Made by a program: the position numbers and the translations under genes. Below, piece after piece: positions 34,280-46,062 of a stretch of 64,000 nt of DNA. Source of the DNA: Lycorma delicatula (taxonomy: Eukaryota > Arthropoda > Insecta > Hemiptera > Fulgoridae); NCBI RefSeq assembly GCF_047948215.1, contig NC_134460.1, forward strand, positions 17,474,501 through 17,538,500. Reading direction: 5' to 3'. The notes under the pieces are model-generated. The model was not told the origin of the DNA, did not search any database, and was given only the letters and a program-made list of their open reading frames with translations. How positions within the stretch are numbered: the first letter of the stretch is position 1; each line of letters begins with the position of its first letter.

Positions 34280-35480
34280 TATGGTACTTATTTACCATAT
34301 GCTGGTTCTATGCTGACCTTTCCGAAAAAAAATTTAACAGTATTAATTGACAAATAAACAGCACTTACTAAACACTACAAACGAAATATTTTTTTAAGTG
34401 GGACTTTAAAGCTGGAAAATAAAACATTATTTTTATATTTTTAGTTTTTCAAATAGACACTATTTTTTTTTTTATTTTAAACATTTTTTCTGTATTAATT
34501 ATGAATCTTTAACAATTGAAATAAGTTTAGATGTTAAATAAGAATTGTAAACAGCATTTGGACCGTAATTTTGTTTTCCAATTTATATAACTCTATTTGT
34601 AATACTCATGGAATACATACATATAAACGATAAATAGTTTATTGTTTTAATTCACCGAAATGTGGGAAACCATAGAAAAATAACAAACTGTAGAAAATAA
34701 TAAAACAATTACAGTATCCTATTGAAAACAGACAAAAAAAAAATCTTTTTATATCATATAATTGAAAGAATTATTATTAAATAATAATTCGTAGGTAATT
34801 TTATTTTAACTTCCATTTTTAAAATGACTACTTCATTCGTTTCACTATGAACTAAATAATATGCTTTCTTTTTTATAGTGATTAAATACGTAACAAAATT
34901 AATACATAAAAATAGTTAGCTAGTTGTCTAACAACTTTCATGTAAGATAAATAACAAAATTGTTCTCATAGATTTCAGTTCTCGAAAACAGAATGATACG
35001 CAAGAACTGTTTATTACTTTATACTACTGTTACAAATTTTATTGCTACGAAAGATTTTACTATAATAATTAAATTAATACCGATGCTCTGAATACAGTAC
35101 TATTTATGCGAGTATTACTACGATGCAGCGTAATTATTAATAACGATTCATTTTGGTCATTGGTATTCATCAAACGGTACTGTTTCAGAAATATCGGTTT
35201 TATATTAGACAAGACCTAAGAGATCCTAAAAAATAATATACAAAAATTTCGATTTAGTGTTTATAATAGTTATTTAGTTATTCTACATCTAGTTCGTCCA
35301 CCATTCTACTCTACAGCATCTAAGTATTTAGTAAACTACGTAATTAGTAATATACTACGTATTGAATATCCTACTCAACTGTATCTACACCTAAGTACTA
35401 TCTTCCAGATACCTCAATTATCACAATTTGAACGAAAATCTTTCCAAAATAAAATTTATATCTACAATTTTTAATTAATA
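34280..35480. other. AT-rich spacer
   Basis: No recognised gene. Confidence 0.6.
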
Positions 35481-35484
35481 TTTA

Positions 35485-36785
35485 TACAGACCGTATCACG
35501 AAGCTATCCCGGGTTTTCAAACCTATTCTGGTCGTAAAAATAATAGAAAAAGTTCATATAAACAAATATCCTAAAATGCTTCGTTCGCGAGTTACGGCTA
35601 GTGATTTCGCCCGGATTTCAGCTACTCTGTGAAATGAGGTCGTACTGAAATTTTTTGGACGTTAATTAAGGAGCAGAAATAGTGATTTCTTATGGTTTTT
35701 GACCTGAAGAACTGAATAAAATAAGTTTGAGAACCGTATCTGCAGTAGAAATCTTAAGTGAATACCAATAAATTAGGGGTAAAAAAACCCTGTTTTTTTA
35801 TGTCTGGCGTTCAATAACTTTGTGTAAGATAAATTGAATAAAACCAAGAAAAGTTAGAAAAATTAGAATTTTATTTAAAATTCCAATTAAATACTTAAAA
35901 AATCCCAATCATATAATGTATGCAACAAACAAATGAAATAACAATTACTAAATTTATGGATGTATATTAGTCAGATCCGCGATATCTGTCCGGTAACTTA
36001 CCGGTTGGTTTAGGACACATCCTAAAATTGTTCTATGTATAATTTTAATGCAAGTTTTTTGTTGATTTTTTTTCTTTCCAGAATTTTTTTTCTTAATCTA
36101 ATCTGTATTATTTCATTTTCCAACCGTACTTTGATAAGCTGTAACATCATTATTTCTAAATCTCTGAACTTCTATTTTTTATTTTTTATTTTGTGTGATT
36201 TTTCCTGTGGTTTTTAATAGAAGCTTTTTTTTGTTGGATTAGAAAATAAAATATATATATACTAAAAAAAATTTATATCCATAAACATTTTAATATGTTT
36301 TGTTTATTAAGAAATTTATGAAATTCTTAAATTTCATTTAGTTTCTGGGGATTTAATTCACACCATTTTACTCAAAATTAAATTCTCTAAAACTTTTGCT
36401 TGTTTATTACCTATTTAACAAAGTTATTTAACGTCAAACAGAGTTTTTATCCCAATTTTTTGTCTTTCATCCCAGATTTGTCGAAAACTACTAAAAATAC
36501 AGTTCTGAATTCGGAAACTTTTTTCTCATTTTTCAGGTCAGATTTAATATAAAAACACTAAATTTATCCCTTAATTTGGGTCACAAAAATTACAGTCCGA
36601 CTTAATTCTTTCCGAAGGCTGAAAGTTCAGGCTACTGAATTTTACAGAAATCATGGCTAAATGTTTCGCCATCCGACACTCACAAACGAAGCGTTTCAAA
36701 GCCTATGAACTGTTTTCTTTACTTTCATGAGTAGAACATGTCCTAAAAATTGGTACATTCTTCGTGAATCACCTGTATATTGTTT
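35485..36785. mobile_element. Long-inverted-arm DNA transposon, copy 2 (no transposase)
   Basis: The left arm at about 35485-35850 and right arm at about 36420-36785 are inverted relatives. Both carry ATCACGAAG, GTTCATA, ATGCTTCGTT.G.GAGT, and further in GACCTGA, a GGGTAAAA-type block and AATAACTT. The right arm, on the minus strand, is close to the right arm of copy 1 (GATTCACGAAGAATGTACCA, GGACATGTTCTACT). The centre (35850-36420) is AT-rich with no transposase fragment, so it is a non-autonomous or decayed copy. Confidence 0.6.
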
Positions 36786-36789
36786 ATAG

Positions 36790-37212
36790 TGGCAGAAAAA
36801 TTAAATGCAAAGTGATATAAAAATTTAATTAAAAAATACGAAATTTGACTTTTTTTTTGTGAGACGTTTTATTTTAACACGTTTTATATTACTACAACAA
36901 CCATAAAAGCAATTCATTAATTAAATTTAACATTTTATTACTATTATGAAAAACAATGAAATTTGTAGCAAAACGAAATATTAACGTAAAAAAATTGCTT
37001 AATTTTTTTTGGTTAATGTTGAGGTGAAACTTAAATATTCCTGAATTCCAGAAAACTTACCTTTTGTCCTAATAAGAATAAATTAAGCAAGCTTTAAAGT
37101 ATATTATTCTGCACAACTGGCAAGAAATAAACGTCAACTCTTTTTACATTTCAAAGAAATCATCATGTCTATACGCCCTCTGAGTTACTTTACTATATCC
37201 CAAATGTTACTG
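36790..37212. other. AT-rich spacer
   Basis: No recognised gene. Confidence 0.6.
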
Positions 37213-37220
37213 GGTCAACC

Positions 37221-37521
37221 TTTTCTTTCTTTTTCCTGTTTAGCCTCCGGTAACTACCGTTCAGATAGTACTTCAGAGGATGAATGAGGATGATAGGTAT
37301 GAGTGTAAATGAAATGTAGTCTTGTACATTCTCAGTTCGACCATTCCTGAGATGTGTGGTTAATTGAAACCCAACCACCAAAGAACACCGGTATCCACGA
37401 TGTAGTATTCAAATCCGTGTAAAAATAACTGGCTTTACTAGGACTTGAACGCTGTAACTCTCAACTTCCAAATCAGCTGATTTGGGAAGACGCGTGCACC
37501 ACTAGACCAACCCGGTGGGTT
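37221..37521 (-). repeat. SINE family B, full length
   Basis: On the minus strand it runs from CCCACCGGGTTGGTCTAGTG (A box) through GCGTTCAAGTCCTAGTAAAG (B box) and GTATTCTTTGGTGGTTGGGT-type middle to the tail TAGTTACCGGAGGCTAAACA and a GGAAAAAGAAAGAAA end. All landmarks of the copy at 44224 are present. Confidence 0.9.
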
Positions 37522-37527
37522 AAACTA

Positions 37528-37635
37528 GTCAACCTGAGACTGTACAAGTCTACAGTTTACTTACCCTCATACACGTCATCCTCATTCATCCTCTGAAGTA
37601 ATACCTGACGGTGATTCCTGGAGGAACAGGAAAAA
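37528..37635 (+). repeat. SINE family B tail fragment
   Basis: GTCAACCTGAGACTGTACAAG, CATCCTCATTCATCCTCTGA and GGAGGAACAGGAAAAAC correspond to the last third of SINE family B. It abuts, in opposite orientation, the head of the copy just before it. Confidence 0.75.
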
Positions 37636-37639
37636 CGTA

Positions 37640-39190
37640 TACCCCAATTTTTTTTTTTAATTTTAAAAATATTTCCTTTTCGAGAATACTCAGCATTCAT
37701 ATCTTGACTAAGAATCCCAACACCAAAAATTAAATTGTTTTATTATTCATTTCCTGCTTAATTTATTTGAATTTTTAACAGATTACAACTTTTAGAATAA
37801 ATATACTTTTAGTAAAGAACGATTGAATGAGGGAGATATTTTGTTGATAGTTTTTTAATTTTTTTATTATATAATATTTACTGATGTTAATAAAACAATT
37901 AAACTTAATATTCCTGAATTTTATTATTTAACATCAATTCTCTCACAACACACAATAATAAGTTCTTTCAAGGACTTTCATTCCAATGTCATCAATTATA
38001 ATTCGGTAATTTTAAGCATATAAATCGTTTCTTTTTTTTCTTTTTATTCTATATTACACATGAATATTGACGTCAAATTTGTTGTCCAGATCGTAATTTA
38101 AGATAATGTCGATGTTATCACAATAATTACAGACAAATTGCAGTGAGATATAACTGCAAAAAACTCATTCCGTAGTACCTTTTTTTTTACAAGGACTTTA
38201 ATTTTTTTTTTTTAAGAATTGTTACATTATTCAGAAATTAACAAAAATAAAATACACTTATTTTTTTAAATTCAAATATAAATTAACTTAAATAATATTA
38301 ATTTACGTAAAAAAATAAAAATAAGAAAACAAGATATACTCTAACAACAATTTTTAACGTATAATTTTAAAGAATTTTAAAATAAATTAACTTTCTTAGT
38401 AAATTTTATTTTTATGTGACGCACATTATCATTTGTTATTAATAATAATAAAAAAAAATAATATTTTTCTGTACGCTATTTAATTCAGAAAAGCTATCTG
38501 TGTAATCGGAATGAAGTCAGAGAAGTTAATTTTTTTTCATTTATTTTTAATTCTTTTCAATTTTGACCACTTTCCAACTTTTTTCACTTCTTTCTACTTT
38601 ACCGTTTTCTTTCTTTCCAGTACCTTTTTCATTCTCTCCGCATGTTCTTTTATGCAAATTTATTTATGTTGTTTTATTAGTAAAAGAAAAATTTTATCAT
38701 TCTACAGAGGGTAAAGAGAAATCTTTGAACCGATTCATAAAGGCATAATAGTAGATATATATATATATTAAGGAAGATATATATTAAGGATAATAATCTC
38801 AAAAAGTTTATTCACTAAGTAATATTATCTTTTCGAGGGATTTTACAATGCATTCGTTGGTCGTTCTCCGTGTAGAATTAACAGGATGTACAACTTAATT
38901 TTTATTAATCAACCCTCAGAGAGAACATCCTCTTTGAGATAAATCACTTTTTCTACAAATTTTGATACCTACGATTTCTTCCTTATATGCGGAGGGGAGA
39001 TTTTAATAGAAAATTGTTTGGAAGCGTAACTCAAGATAATTCAAATTTATTAAATTTTCAAATAAAAGTACTTTTTATCTGATCAGGTGAAAGTTGTTAA
39101 TAATCGAAAAAAAATTATTTATAAAAGACAATAGACCTGGTAGTAATTTGAAAAAATAATATTTATTTAAATATTCAAGCATATGCGTGC
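37640..39190. other. AT-rich spacer
   Basis: No recognised gene. A short TA run sits near 38754-38768. Confidence 0.6.
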
Positions 39191-39194
39191 GTGT

Positions 39195-39195
39195 G

Positions 39196-39238
<43 letters not shown>
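39195..39238. repeat. (TA)n microsatellite
   Basis: About 35 bases of alternating TA, preceded by a TG-rich start. Confidence 0.95.
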
Positions 39239-39239
<1 letters not shown>

Positions 39240-39241
<2 letters not shown>

Positions 39242-40494
39242 GTAATTAGCTAATTAAAAGTGGAGAATCCATCTATTGTAAAAAATAAATAAACGACGAC
39301 AAACACAACTAAAATTTGTGAAAGTTTTATTTGAAAGTTTAACAAATAAGGAAATTACGAAAGTGAAACCACGACAAGCAGACAAAATTTTAACTTATAT
39401 CAAAATAAAAACAAGCCTTTATCATATATATTACACATAAATTACAATTCGCTATTTATTACCTAAAAGAAAGTCACCGGATGGAACGAAAAATTCATAT
39501 CAAAAACGAGAGAAGAGAAAAAAAAACAGAAATCCCAAAGTAAAGTATATAAGTATCTATTTGGGCAAGTGGATTCACTGCTATACAAATTTATACGTAA
39601 ATCATTGAAATGTTAAATAAGAGGAATAAATGACGTATTACTATACATAATCACGAATAACGAAGCGAAGGAAATTGCTCAACAACCAAACGACAATGAC
39701 TGGTGTCTTGAATTTTAGTTCCCACACTATTCACTGTTGTAAGTTCTTTTACAAAGATAAATAACTATTACTTTGACCTACTGACGCTACTAAAATAAAA
39801 CTAAAAACTAATAATAATAATAAATAAATGAGGAACCGCAAGATCTTAATCTGTGGTGTAGAAAAACTATTCGCCACTAATTTATAAAAACATAAAACAA
39901 GGACATTAAAAGACTTTCTCTCTAAAATTAATAAACAAACAAAAAAAATAGTAAATTAAAACAACCAGTTATTATTTCCTCTGCATTTTTACAGACAAAA
40001 AAGCTTCTCATTTCCGCTCATAATGAGAAATTGGTTGACTATAAAATTACTCATCAGACCACTTTAATCGTATTATATAAATTTTTATTCGATGTATGCT
40101 TCTGTTACAACCTAATAATTAAGATTAATATATCTGAATGCTTCGAATAGTTCAAGAAACCAGCCATTAACATTTAAATCATTACTCCCACGACTCTTTA
40201 TAACTTAAAGGACAACATGTATTTAAGAGTTTAAATCGTTTACTGAAATTCTTGGTTAACAATTAATTAAAAAATTTCAGGTCGAATTGAGTAACGACTG
40301 GTTTCAAAAACATGCACTTCATAGTGAACAGGGAATTGAACCAGTTTGCCATTGCGTTTTCCACTACGCCGAATGAATTTCTAATTATTTTATATCAGCA
40401 TTTCAGGCCTTGAACATTCAAGGCCTTCAGAGAGAATATTTTGTATGTTTTTAACATGTTTTATGGGAAATAAAGATAGAAGAAGGGCCAGTAC

Positions 40495-40495
<1 letters not shown>
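39240..40495. other. AT-rich spacer
   Basis: No recognised gene. Confidence 0.6.
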
Positions 40496-40542
<47 letters not shown>

Positions 40543-40582
40543 GAATATTTGTGTGTGCGTGTGTGTTTGTGTGTATGTGTTT
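40496..40582. repeat. (GT)n(AT)n microsatellite
   Basis: A perfect GT run of about 30 bases is followed by AT repeats and further interrupted GT. An apparent minus-strand ORF here simply reads this repeat as Thr-His codons. Confidence 0.95.
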
Positions 40583-41599
40583 GAGCACATAAACACACAA
40601 ATCCATACTTTGAACTGAAAATACGGGAATAGATTGGAAGAGTAACTAACGGGAATGAATCATTTCAGCAAATTAGTTTCCAACTGGGACTACAAGAAAG
40701 TTTCCATGATCAAGTACGATTTCCATGATCAAAAACATCCGTTTAGGTTCTTCCATCAGAATAAATGTGTCAGATACCATGAACAACTGATTTCCGCATT
40801 TGGACTCCAAAACCTTAACTTACAATTTCTTATTTGAATATAATCAAAATTTTATTGCTTTTTAACATTTATATTAAGAGTAGTTCAGTTAAATTGCTAT
40901 TTATTTAATCTTACTTTATCTAGCAATTAAAAGGTTTCAGGTAAGTTTTTTCAACTAAAATTGAAATCTGCAATTTAATGTGGTATATAAATTTATAATT
41001 TTTTAAATTATATACAATTACTGTAAAGTTTTGGAATCGATTGATTTTTCTTTTTATAAAAGTATTTATTTAATTAATAATTATAAAAGCTAAAGTGGAC
41101 ATTTTGAAAAGTTGAAATCAAAAGATATTACTAAAAAATCAATTTCAGATTTATACAAATTATTTAAAAGAAAAATTAATAAAAGATTATCTTTATTTCG
41201 TTAGTAGTAAAAAAAGAGCAAATTCTGGTCAACCTCACTTCAGATACAAATCGATTTTGAAAATAAGCATTTTCAAATTAAGCTATTTTCAAACCAATAA
41301 GCACCTAATAAAATATAAGAGAAATAAAGAAATTAAATTTATTTCTTTGTCTTTTTAACGCTACCGAATGGAATTTTAATTATTGTACATTATCATGTAA
41401 CGTTTTAAAACACCATTTCATTCAGATAGAGAATGACTTTTTCGTTTTTAAGGTGCATCATACGCAGATTTATATTAACAAAATTCATCTATCCATCCAA
41501 AGTGCTCATTAAAGTAAACAGGGTTTTTAATAAAAAAATATGTATAATACGCATCATGAGGAAGTACAGAAAGAAATTATAATTTCAAGCAAGTTTACT

Positions 41600-41603
<4 letters not shown>
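40583..41603. other. AT-rich spacer
   Basis: No gene recognised. A direct repeat of TTTCCATGATCAA occurs near 40700-40735. Confidence 0.55.

Positions 41604-41634
<31 letters not shown>
41604..41634. repeat. (AG)n microsatellite
   Basis: About 30 bases of AG repeats. Confidence 0.95.
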
Positions 41635-41637
<3 letters not shown>

Positions 41638-42206
41638 TATCGTTAAGACGTATATCGTAACGTAATAAGTTATATATTAATACCATTTATTGTCAAATTT
41701 AATTTTGTTCAAAAACATAATTATCTCAACAGCGATGGGGTAGAACTTTACAATTGTTATCGCATTTACAAAATCTATCGTGATAAAAGTAAAATTTTAG
41801 GTTCAGAATACAAATCTCTTGGCAAATCTCAATATCTAAGAAACTAAATAATCAGTAATTATTATTATTTAAACGTAAGCTGCTTTAATTAAGTTATATA
41901 TATAAGAAATCTATTTTTAAATCTACAGCAAATTGGAATCATGTTTATCAGACGACGTTATTTGTAATATCAACCCAACAGCAGCTTTGTTTAAATATTT
42001 CATTTAAAAAAAATTCCGAGGAATAGCCTGAACAATCAACGTACACTTCTTTTAATTGGTTCAGCACTGGGGTTGTTGTCTTCGAAGTAATGTAGGAAGT
42101 TGATCGGAAACTGGTAAGAAGAAGCGCGCTGATACGGATTTTCATTTTAAAAGGAATCCGAAAATTACGATTTTTTTTCAGCTAGTATCAATCAGATGAC
42201 GCAGTT

Positions 42207-42403
42207 ATTTCTGTTTATTCTCCGGAACCACCGTAAGGTATTACTTCAGAGGATGATATGTATAAATTTAAACGAAGTGTAGACTTGTACAGTCACACGT
42301 CGACGATTTCTGAGATAAGTGGTGAACCACGAAAGAATACCGGTATCCACGATCTAATATCCAAATCCGTATAAAAGCTACTGCCTTTACTAGGATTTGA
42401 ACA
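42207..42403 (-). repeat. SINE family B, 5'-truncated, between long direct repeats
   Basis: On the minus strand it covers GTTCAAATCCTAGTAAAGGC (B box) to the tail GAAGTAATACCTTACGGTGG then CCGGAGAATAAACAG; the A box end is missing. It is flanked by an unusually long imperfect direct repeat: TTTTTTTTCAGCTAGTATCA...GACGCAGTT (42171-42206) and TTTTTTTTCAGCTTGAATCA...GAGGAAGTT (from 42414). Confidence 0.8.
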
Positions 42404-42449
42404 AAATAAAGAATTTTTTTCAGCTTGAATCAATCATATGAGGAAGTTG

Positions 42450-43585
42450 ATAACTGTCATATGTGCCAGCGTATGCAGTAAAAACGTATGCGCCGTTATC
42501 ATATTCAAAAATTTGAAACAAGTCTAGTTGTTGAATTTTCTTTCATTAGAATCGGTATTTTCATCCTAATTTTCAAGATAGATTTATATGACACATTTGT
42601 TTTAAATCAAGTATGTTAACAAAGAGATTACTACGAATTTATTTCAACAATTCTAAAAAAAATAATAAATAATCAGTTATTTGTTTCTCAGTAATTTTAA
42701 ATACGAGTTTGTCTTCTAAATTTTAATAATGACAGATTTAAGAATATGAATAAATGTAATACATTGACTGATTTTTATTTTATTTTTCACAAAGTCTACT
42801 CTTATTCCCAACTTCCGAAAACACAAATAAAATTTAATCACGAATTTCAGGAAATTAGGATTAATATAAAACAGCAAAAATACAACTAATATAGCCCCAT
42901 GTAACATATCAGTAATTTTTTTTAATAAATTAAAAAAACTAATTAAGTATCAAACTCAGATAAATGAAAAAAAAAACTACCTAGGAATTTCATTACCTGA
43001 TCAAATAACCAGTCGGTGAGCAAATATTTAAAGAAACTCGAACCCCTGATTCTGCTTCACAACTGCTAAATTTTTTTAAGTAAATTAAAAACATAAAGTA
43101 GTAAAGTTACATAACGAAAGACAAAAAAATAAAATAAAATCTGATACGAAAATTTAGAAGTATTCCAAATTTGTATATCCATAAAAATCCCAAGAAAAAC
43201 ATAACAAAATGTTACCATAAGCTTCAAGGCTTTTAAAGTTACTTTTAAAAGGAATAAAAAAAGTTATTTTTTTATCCTGAGATTTAGCCGTTTTCTGGTA
43301 ATAAGCTAAAAAAAAATACAAAAAAGAAAGAGAGAATTTTCTCTCTGTATTTAATACAACGGTTTTTATTTGTAATACAACATGCTGTGTTAGTGGTTTT
43401 TCCTTTTCTGGAATTAATCATTTCTGGTACTTTTTTTTAAAAAGTTATACTAATCTAGATACTGGCAAAATATGCAATTAACTTTTTGTAATCCAAAATT
43501 TGTATTTTAAAACTGTAAAAGACTTTTGGTGATTATATAATAAGTTGAAGACAAGTTGGACATTTTTTCACTGGAAAAAAAAAAA
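42450..43585. other. AT-rich spacer
   Basis: No recognised gene. Confidence 0.6.
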
Positions 43586-43586
43586 A

Positions 43587-43628
43587 TATATATATATATA
43601 CATATACACACACACACACACACACACA
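43587..43628. repeat. (TA)n(CA)n microsatellite
   Basis: A TA run followed by about 20 bases of CA repeats. Confidence 0.95.
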
Positions 43629-44207
43629 TAAAATTAAAAAAACCTCAAGAGCAATCAAATTTTAATTTATTTTACAATTATTAGAAGGAATTTTTAATAT
43701 GTCCTTGATTAAACATAATGATGTTAGTCTGTAACATTACCATGCTTGCCACGAGTGTTGTATTAAGTACATAAATAACGGCGGAAGTACGTCAAGAAGA
43801 AGATTTGTAATACTTTACATTAGTGTTTTATCTCCTTTTTTGCTATAATTTTTTTCGTCTTTTAATCCAAAAATAGATAAAACTCTTAATTTTAAAGATT
43901 TTTATCGCTTCTTTTCGTATTTTCTTTAAAACAAAAAATAAGAGATATTACATGATTTATTGCTGATTTACTCGTACATCAGTGAAACTTAAAAACAGAT
44001 TTTTTGAAAAGCTTACATTTTTTATCGACTAGATAATTAAATAACCATTCAGGATTTTATATGGAAGTTTTTACTGATAAAAATTAACTTTGTAATTAAT
44101 AATAGTATTAAACTCGTCTTATAAAATTATAACACCAAACTACCACAAAATTAGTGCTTATTTTACAAATTTTAGACAGAAAGTTAAGAATATTCTTATT
44201 TACTATT

Positions 44208-44527
44208 AGAACTAGTTGAATAACCCACCGGGTTGGTCTAGTGGTGAACGCGTCTTCCCAAATCAGCTGATTTGGAAGTCGAGAGTTCCAGCGTTCAAGT
44301 CCTAGTAAAGCCAGCTATTTTTACACGGACTTGAATACTAGATCGTGGATACCGGTGTTCTTTGGTGGTCGGGTTTCAATTAACCACACATTTCAGGTAT
44401 GGTCGAACTGAGAATGTACAAGACTACACTTCATTCACACTCATACATATCATCCTCTGAAGTATTATCTAAACGGTAGTTACCGGAGGCTAAAACAGGA
44501 AAAAGAAAGAAAGAACTAGTTGAATAA
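44208..44527 (+). repeat. SINE family B, full length with perfect 16 bp target duplication
   Basis: The body 44224-44511 runs from CCCACCGGGTTGGTCTAGTG (A box) and GCGTTCAAGTCCTAGTAAAG (B box) through GTGTTCTTTGGTGGTCGGGT to the tail TAGTTACCGGAGGCTAAAAC and GGAAAAAGAAAGAA. AGAACTAGTTGAATAA is repeated without change at 44208-44223 and 44512-44527. The perfect duplication implies a fairly recent LINE-mediated insertion. The RNA polymerase III boxes look intact. Confidence 0.95.
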
Positions 44528-44649
44528 ATATTATTATCGATCACCACAATTCAAGTTAGTACCGAAAAAAATAATCAATTTAACGAGAAATAAAGAAAAT
44601 TTTATTAAATCTTTGCAAAACTTAACAATAAAAAAAAATAAATAAAATA

Positions 44650-44780
44650 GCCGGCTTTTCAACCGGAGGTCCCGGGTTCGAATCCCGGTCAGGCATAGCA
44701 TTTTTACACGCTACAAAATCATCCATCTCATCCTCTGAAGCAATGGTGGTCCCGGAGGTTAAAGAAAGGAAAAAAAAAAT
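44650..44780 (+). repeat. SINE family A, 5'-truncated, tail variant 1
   Basis: It starts within the head at CCGGCTTTTCAACCGGAGG, then has GGTCCCGGGTTCGAATCCCG (a near-consensus B box) and GGTCAGGCATAGCATTTTTA. The shared tail follows: CATCTCATCCTCTGAAGCAA, GGTGGTCCCGGAGGTTAAAG and an A-rich end. The A box side is missing. Confidence 0.88.
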
Positions 44781-44789
44781 TACTATAAA

Positions 44790-45205
44790 AACTTTAAATA
44801 ATTACGAGAATTACACCAAAATGTGACACTTAAGAAAAAGATTCCTTAACTTATTTTTATTTTTGATAAGAATACAATGCATGTTATATTTAAACGTAAG
44901 ATAAAAAAGCTGTACAATTTTAGTTAGAATGGCTCTGTTTCCATCTCAACTGGTTTATTGATTAATTAATGATCGTTTCTAATGATATTTACAAATTCTA
45001 ATTAAGAGATCTTAAATCGAAATGAAACCATTCACTTTTGTCATTCATAAAAAAAATATATTTAAGTAAAATAAGAATTTTTACCGAGAGAAAAATAAAT
45101 AAATTGCAGTTTTCATTGTAAAAAAATAACACTGATAAACATAATTTTTGTTGCCTAACATACAATACACGATATTCATCAGTTTCATGATGCTGAAAAC
45201 GAATA
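44790..45205. other. AT-rich spacer
   Basis: No recognised gene. Confidence 0.6.
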
Positions 45206-45224
45206 TGAACTCAGAATCTTTCTA

Positions 45225-45625
45225 TCACCAACCATTTTATCAATGCATTGAGATGCATTGATAAAATTTTCGCAATGCGTCTCAAGTTCAAATCGTCCAA
45301 CAAAATGCGTTGCACGGACCCATATGACATTTGTACGATTGCACAGACATCATGGATTGTTTGTCTACGATATGCAACAATAGGCTCTTGCACTTTCGCG
45401 AGGTTTTCCGGTGTTGCGCTTGTTTATGGTCTTCCTGAACGCTTTTCGTCATCGACTGTCGTTCGTCCATCTTTGAGTCGTACCACAAAAAAGTTTAACT
45501 TTTAATCATAACATCGTCACCAAATGCTGCTAAAAGCATGCGATGGGTTTCTGCACCAGGTTTTTAAGCAAGAAGCAAAATTTGATGCAGGTTCTTTGCT
45601 CTTTAAAATCTGCCATTTAGAACTT
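45225..45625 (-). pseudogene. Mariner transposase N-terminal fragment
   Basis: On the minus strand: MADFKEQRTCIKFCFLL, then after frame changes HRMLLAAFGDDVMI, FLWYDSKMDERQSM, and HRKTSRKCKSL. RRQTIHDVCAIVQMSYGSVQ, the second helix-turn-helix, and RILLDDLNLRRIAK follow. This order matches the DNA-binding half of mariner transposases that open with KEQR-CIKFC. The DDE domain is absent and frames change at least twice. A fragment only. Confidence 0.85.
45234..45267. repeat. Perfect 15 bp palindrome at mariner breakpoint
   Basis: ATTTTATCAATGCAT, a TGAG loop, then its exact complement. It lies where mariner homology ends, as if a short inverted duplication had formed at the junction. Confidence 0.9.
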
Positions 45626-45811
45626 CGCCGAAGCAGTAAAACACAACGTTACACAACCGAACGAGTCAACAATGCAGCCTCCCCGTCACAGCTGTTTGAA
45701 CACTGGTTCACAAAGAGTACTTTTAGCCACATCTAGCGGCAGCAGGTCGGACCGGCAATGGTTCGCGCGCGAAATTCAAATTCCCCGAACTTTTGGGTAG
45801 CACCTCGTACG

Positions 45812-46055
45812 GGTGATATAGATGTATGGATGTCTTTGAAAATACATTTCCTTCGCTCACATCTGGATTTTTTCCCGGACAATCTCGGAGACGTAAGTGA
45901 CGAACAGGATGAACGTTTCCACCAAGACATTTCGGTGATGGAAAGCCGCTATAAAGGGAGTAGAATAGTAACATGGTAACCGATTACTGTTGGAAATTAA
46001 TTTGGGATGTGCTGGAGGCTATTTATAAAACAAAAACGCATCAGTGGAATGATTA
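45812..46055 (+). pseudogene. Fragment of an uncharacterised insect repeat ORF
   Basis: The plus strand reads MSLKIHFLRSHLDFFPDNLG then DVSDEQDERFHQDISVMESRY, and after a frame change MVTDYCWKLIWDV. I recognise the KIHFL-SHLDFFPENLG--SDE-GERFHQDI--ME-RY pattern from uncharacterised, multi-copy insect and hydra proteins, probably of mobile-element origin, but cannot name the family. The mariner end (45809) lies immediately to the left, so the mariner probably interrupted it or was joined to it. A frameshift and the loss of both ends make it non-functional. Confidence 0.6.
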
Positions 46056-46062
46056 TAGCACA

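Larger units (their letters stand above)
45215..45809 (-). mobile_element. 3'-truncated mariner, fourth lineage
   Basis: Its terminal repeat lies at the right end: on the minus strand it begins TACGAGGTGCTACCCAAAAG at about 45809, a typical mariner end. A leader with CCGGTCCGACCTGCTGCCGC follows, then the transposase N-terminus. The element stops near 45235-45267 at a small perfect palindrome, so the catalytic domain and the other terminal repeat are missing. Confidence 0.85.

Noticed and set aside
40390..40596. 68-codon ORF with Thr-His repeats
   Set aside because: It is a translated GT microsatellite.
45723..45974. 83-codon minus-strand ORF
   Set aside because: It is the shadow of the mariner terminal repeat and the KIHFL-type plus-strand remnant.
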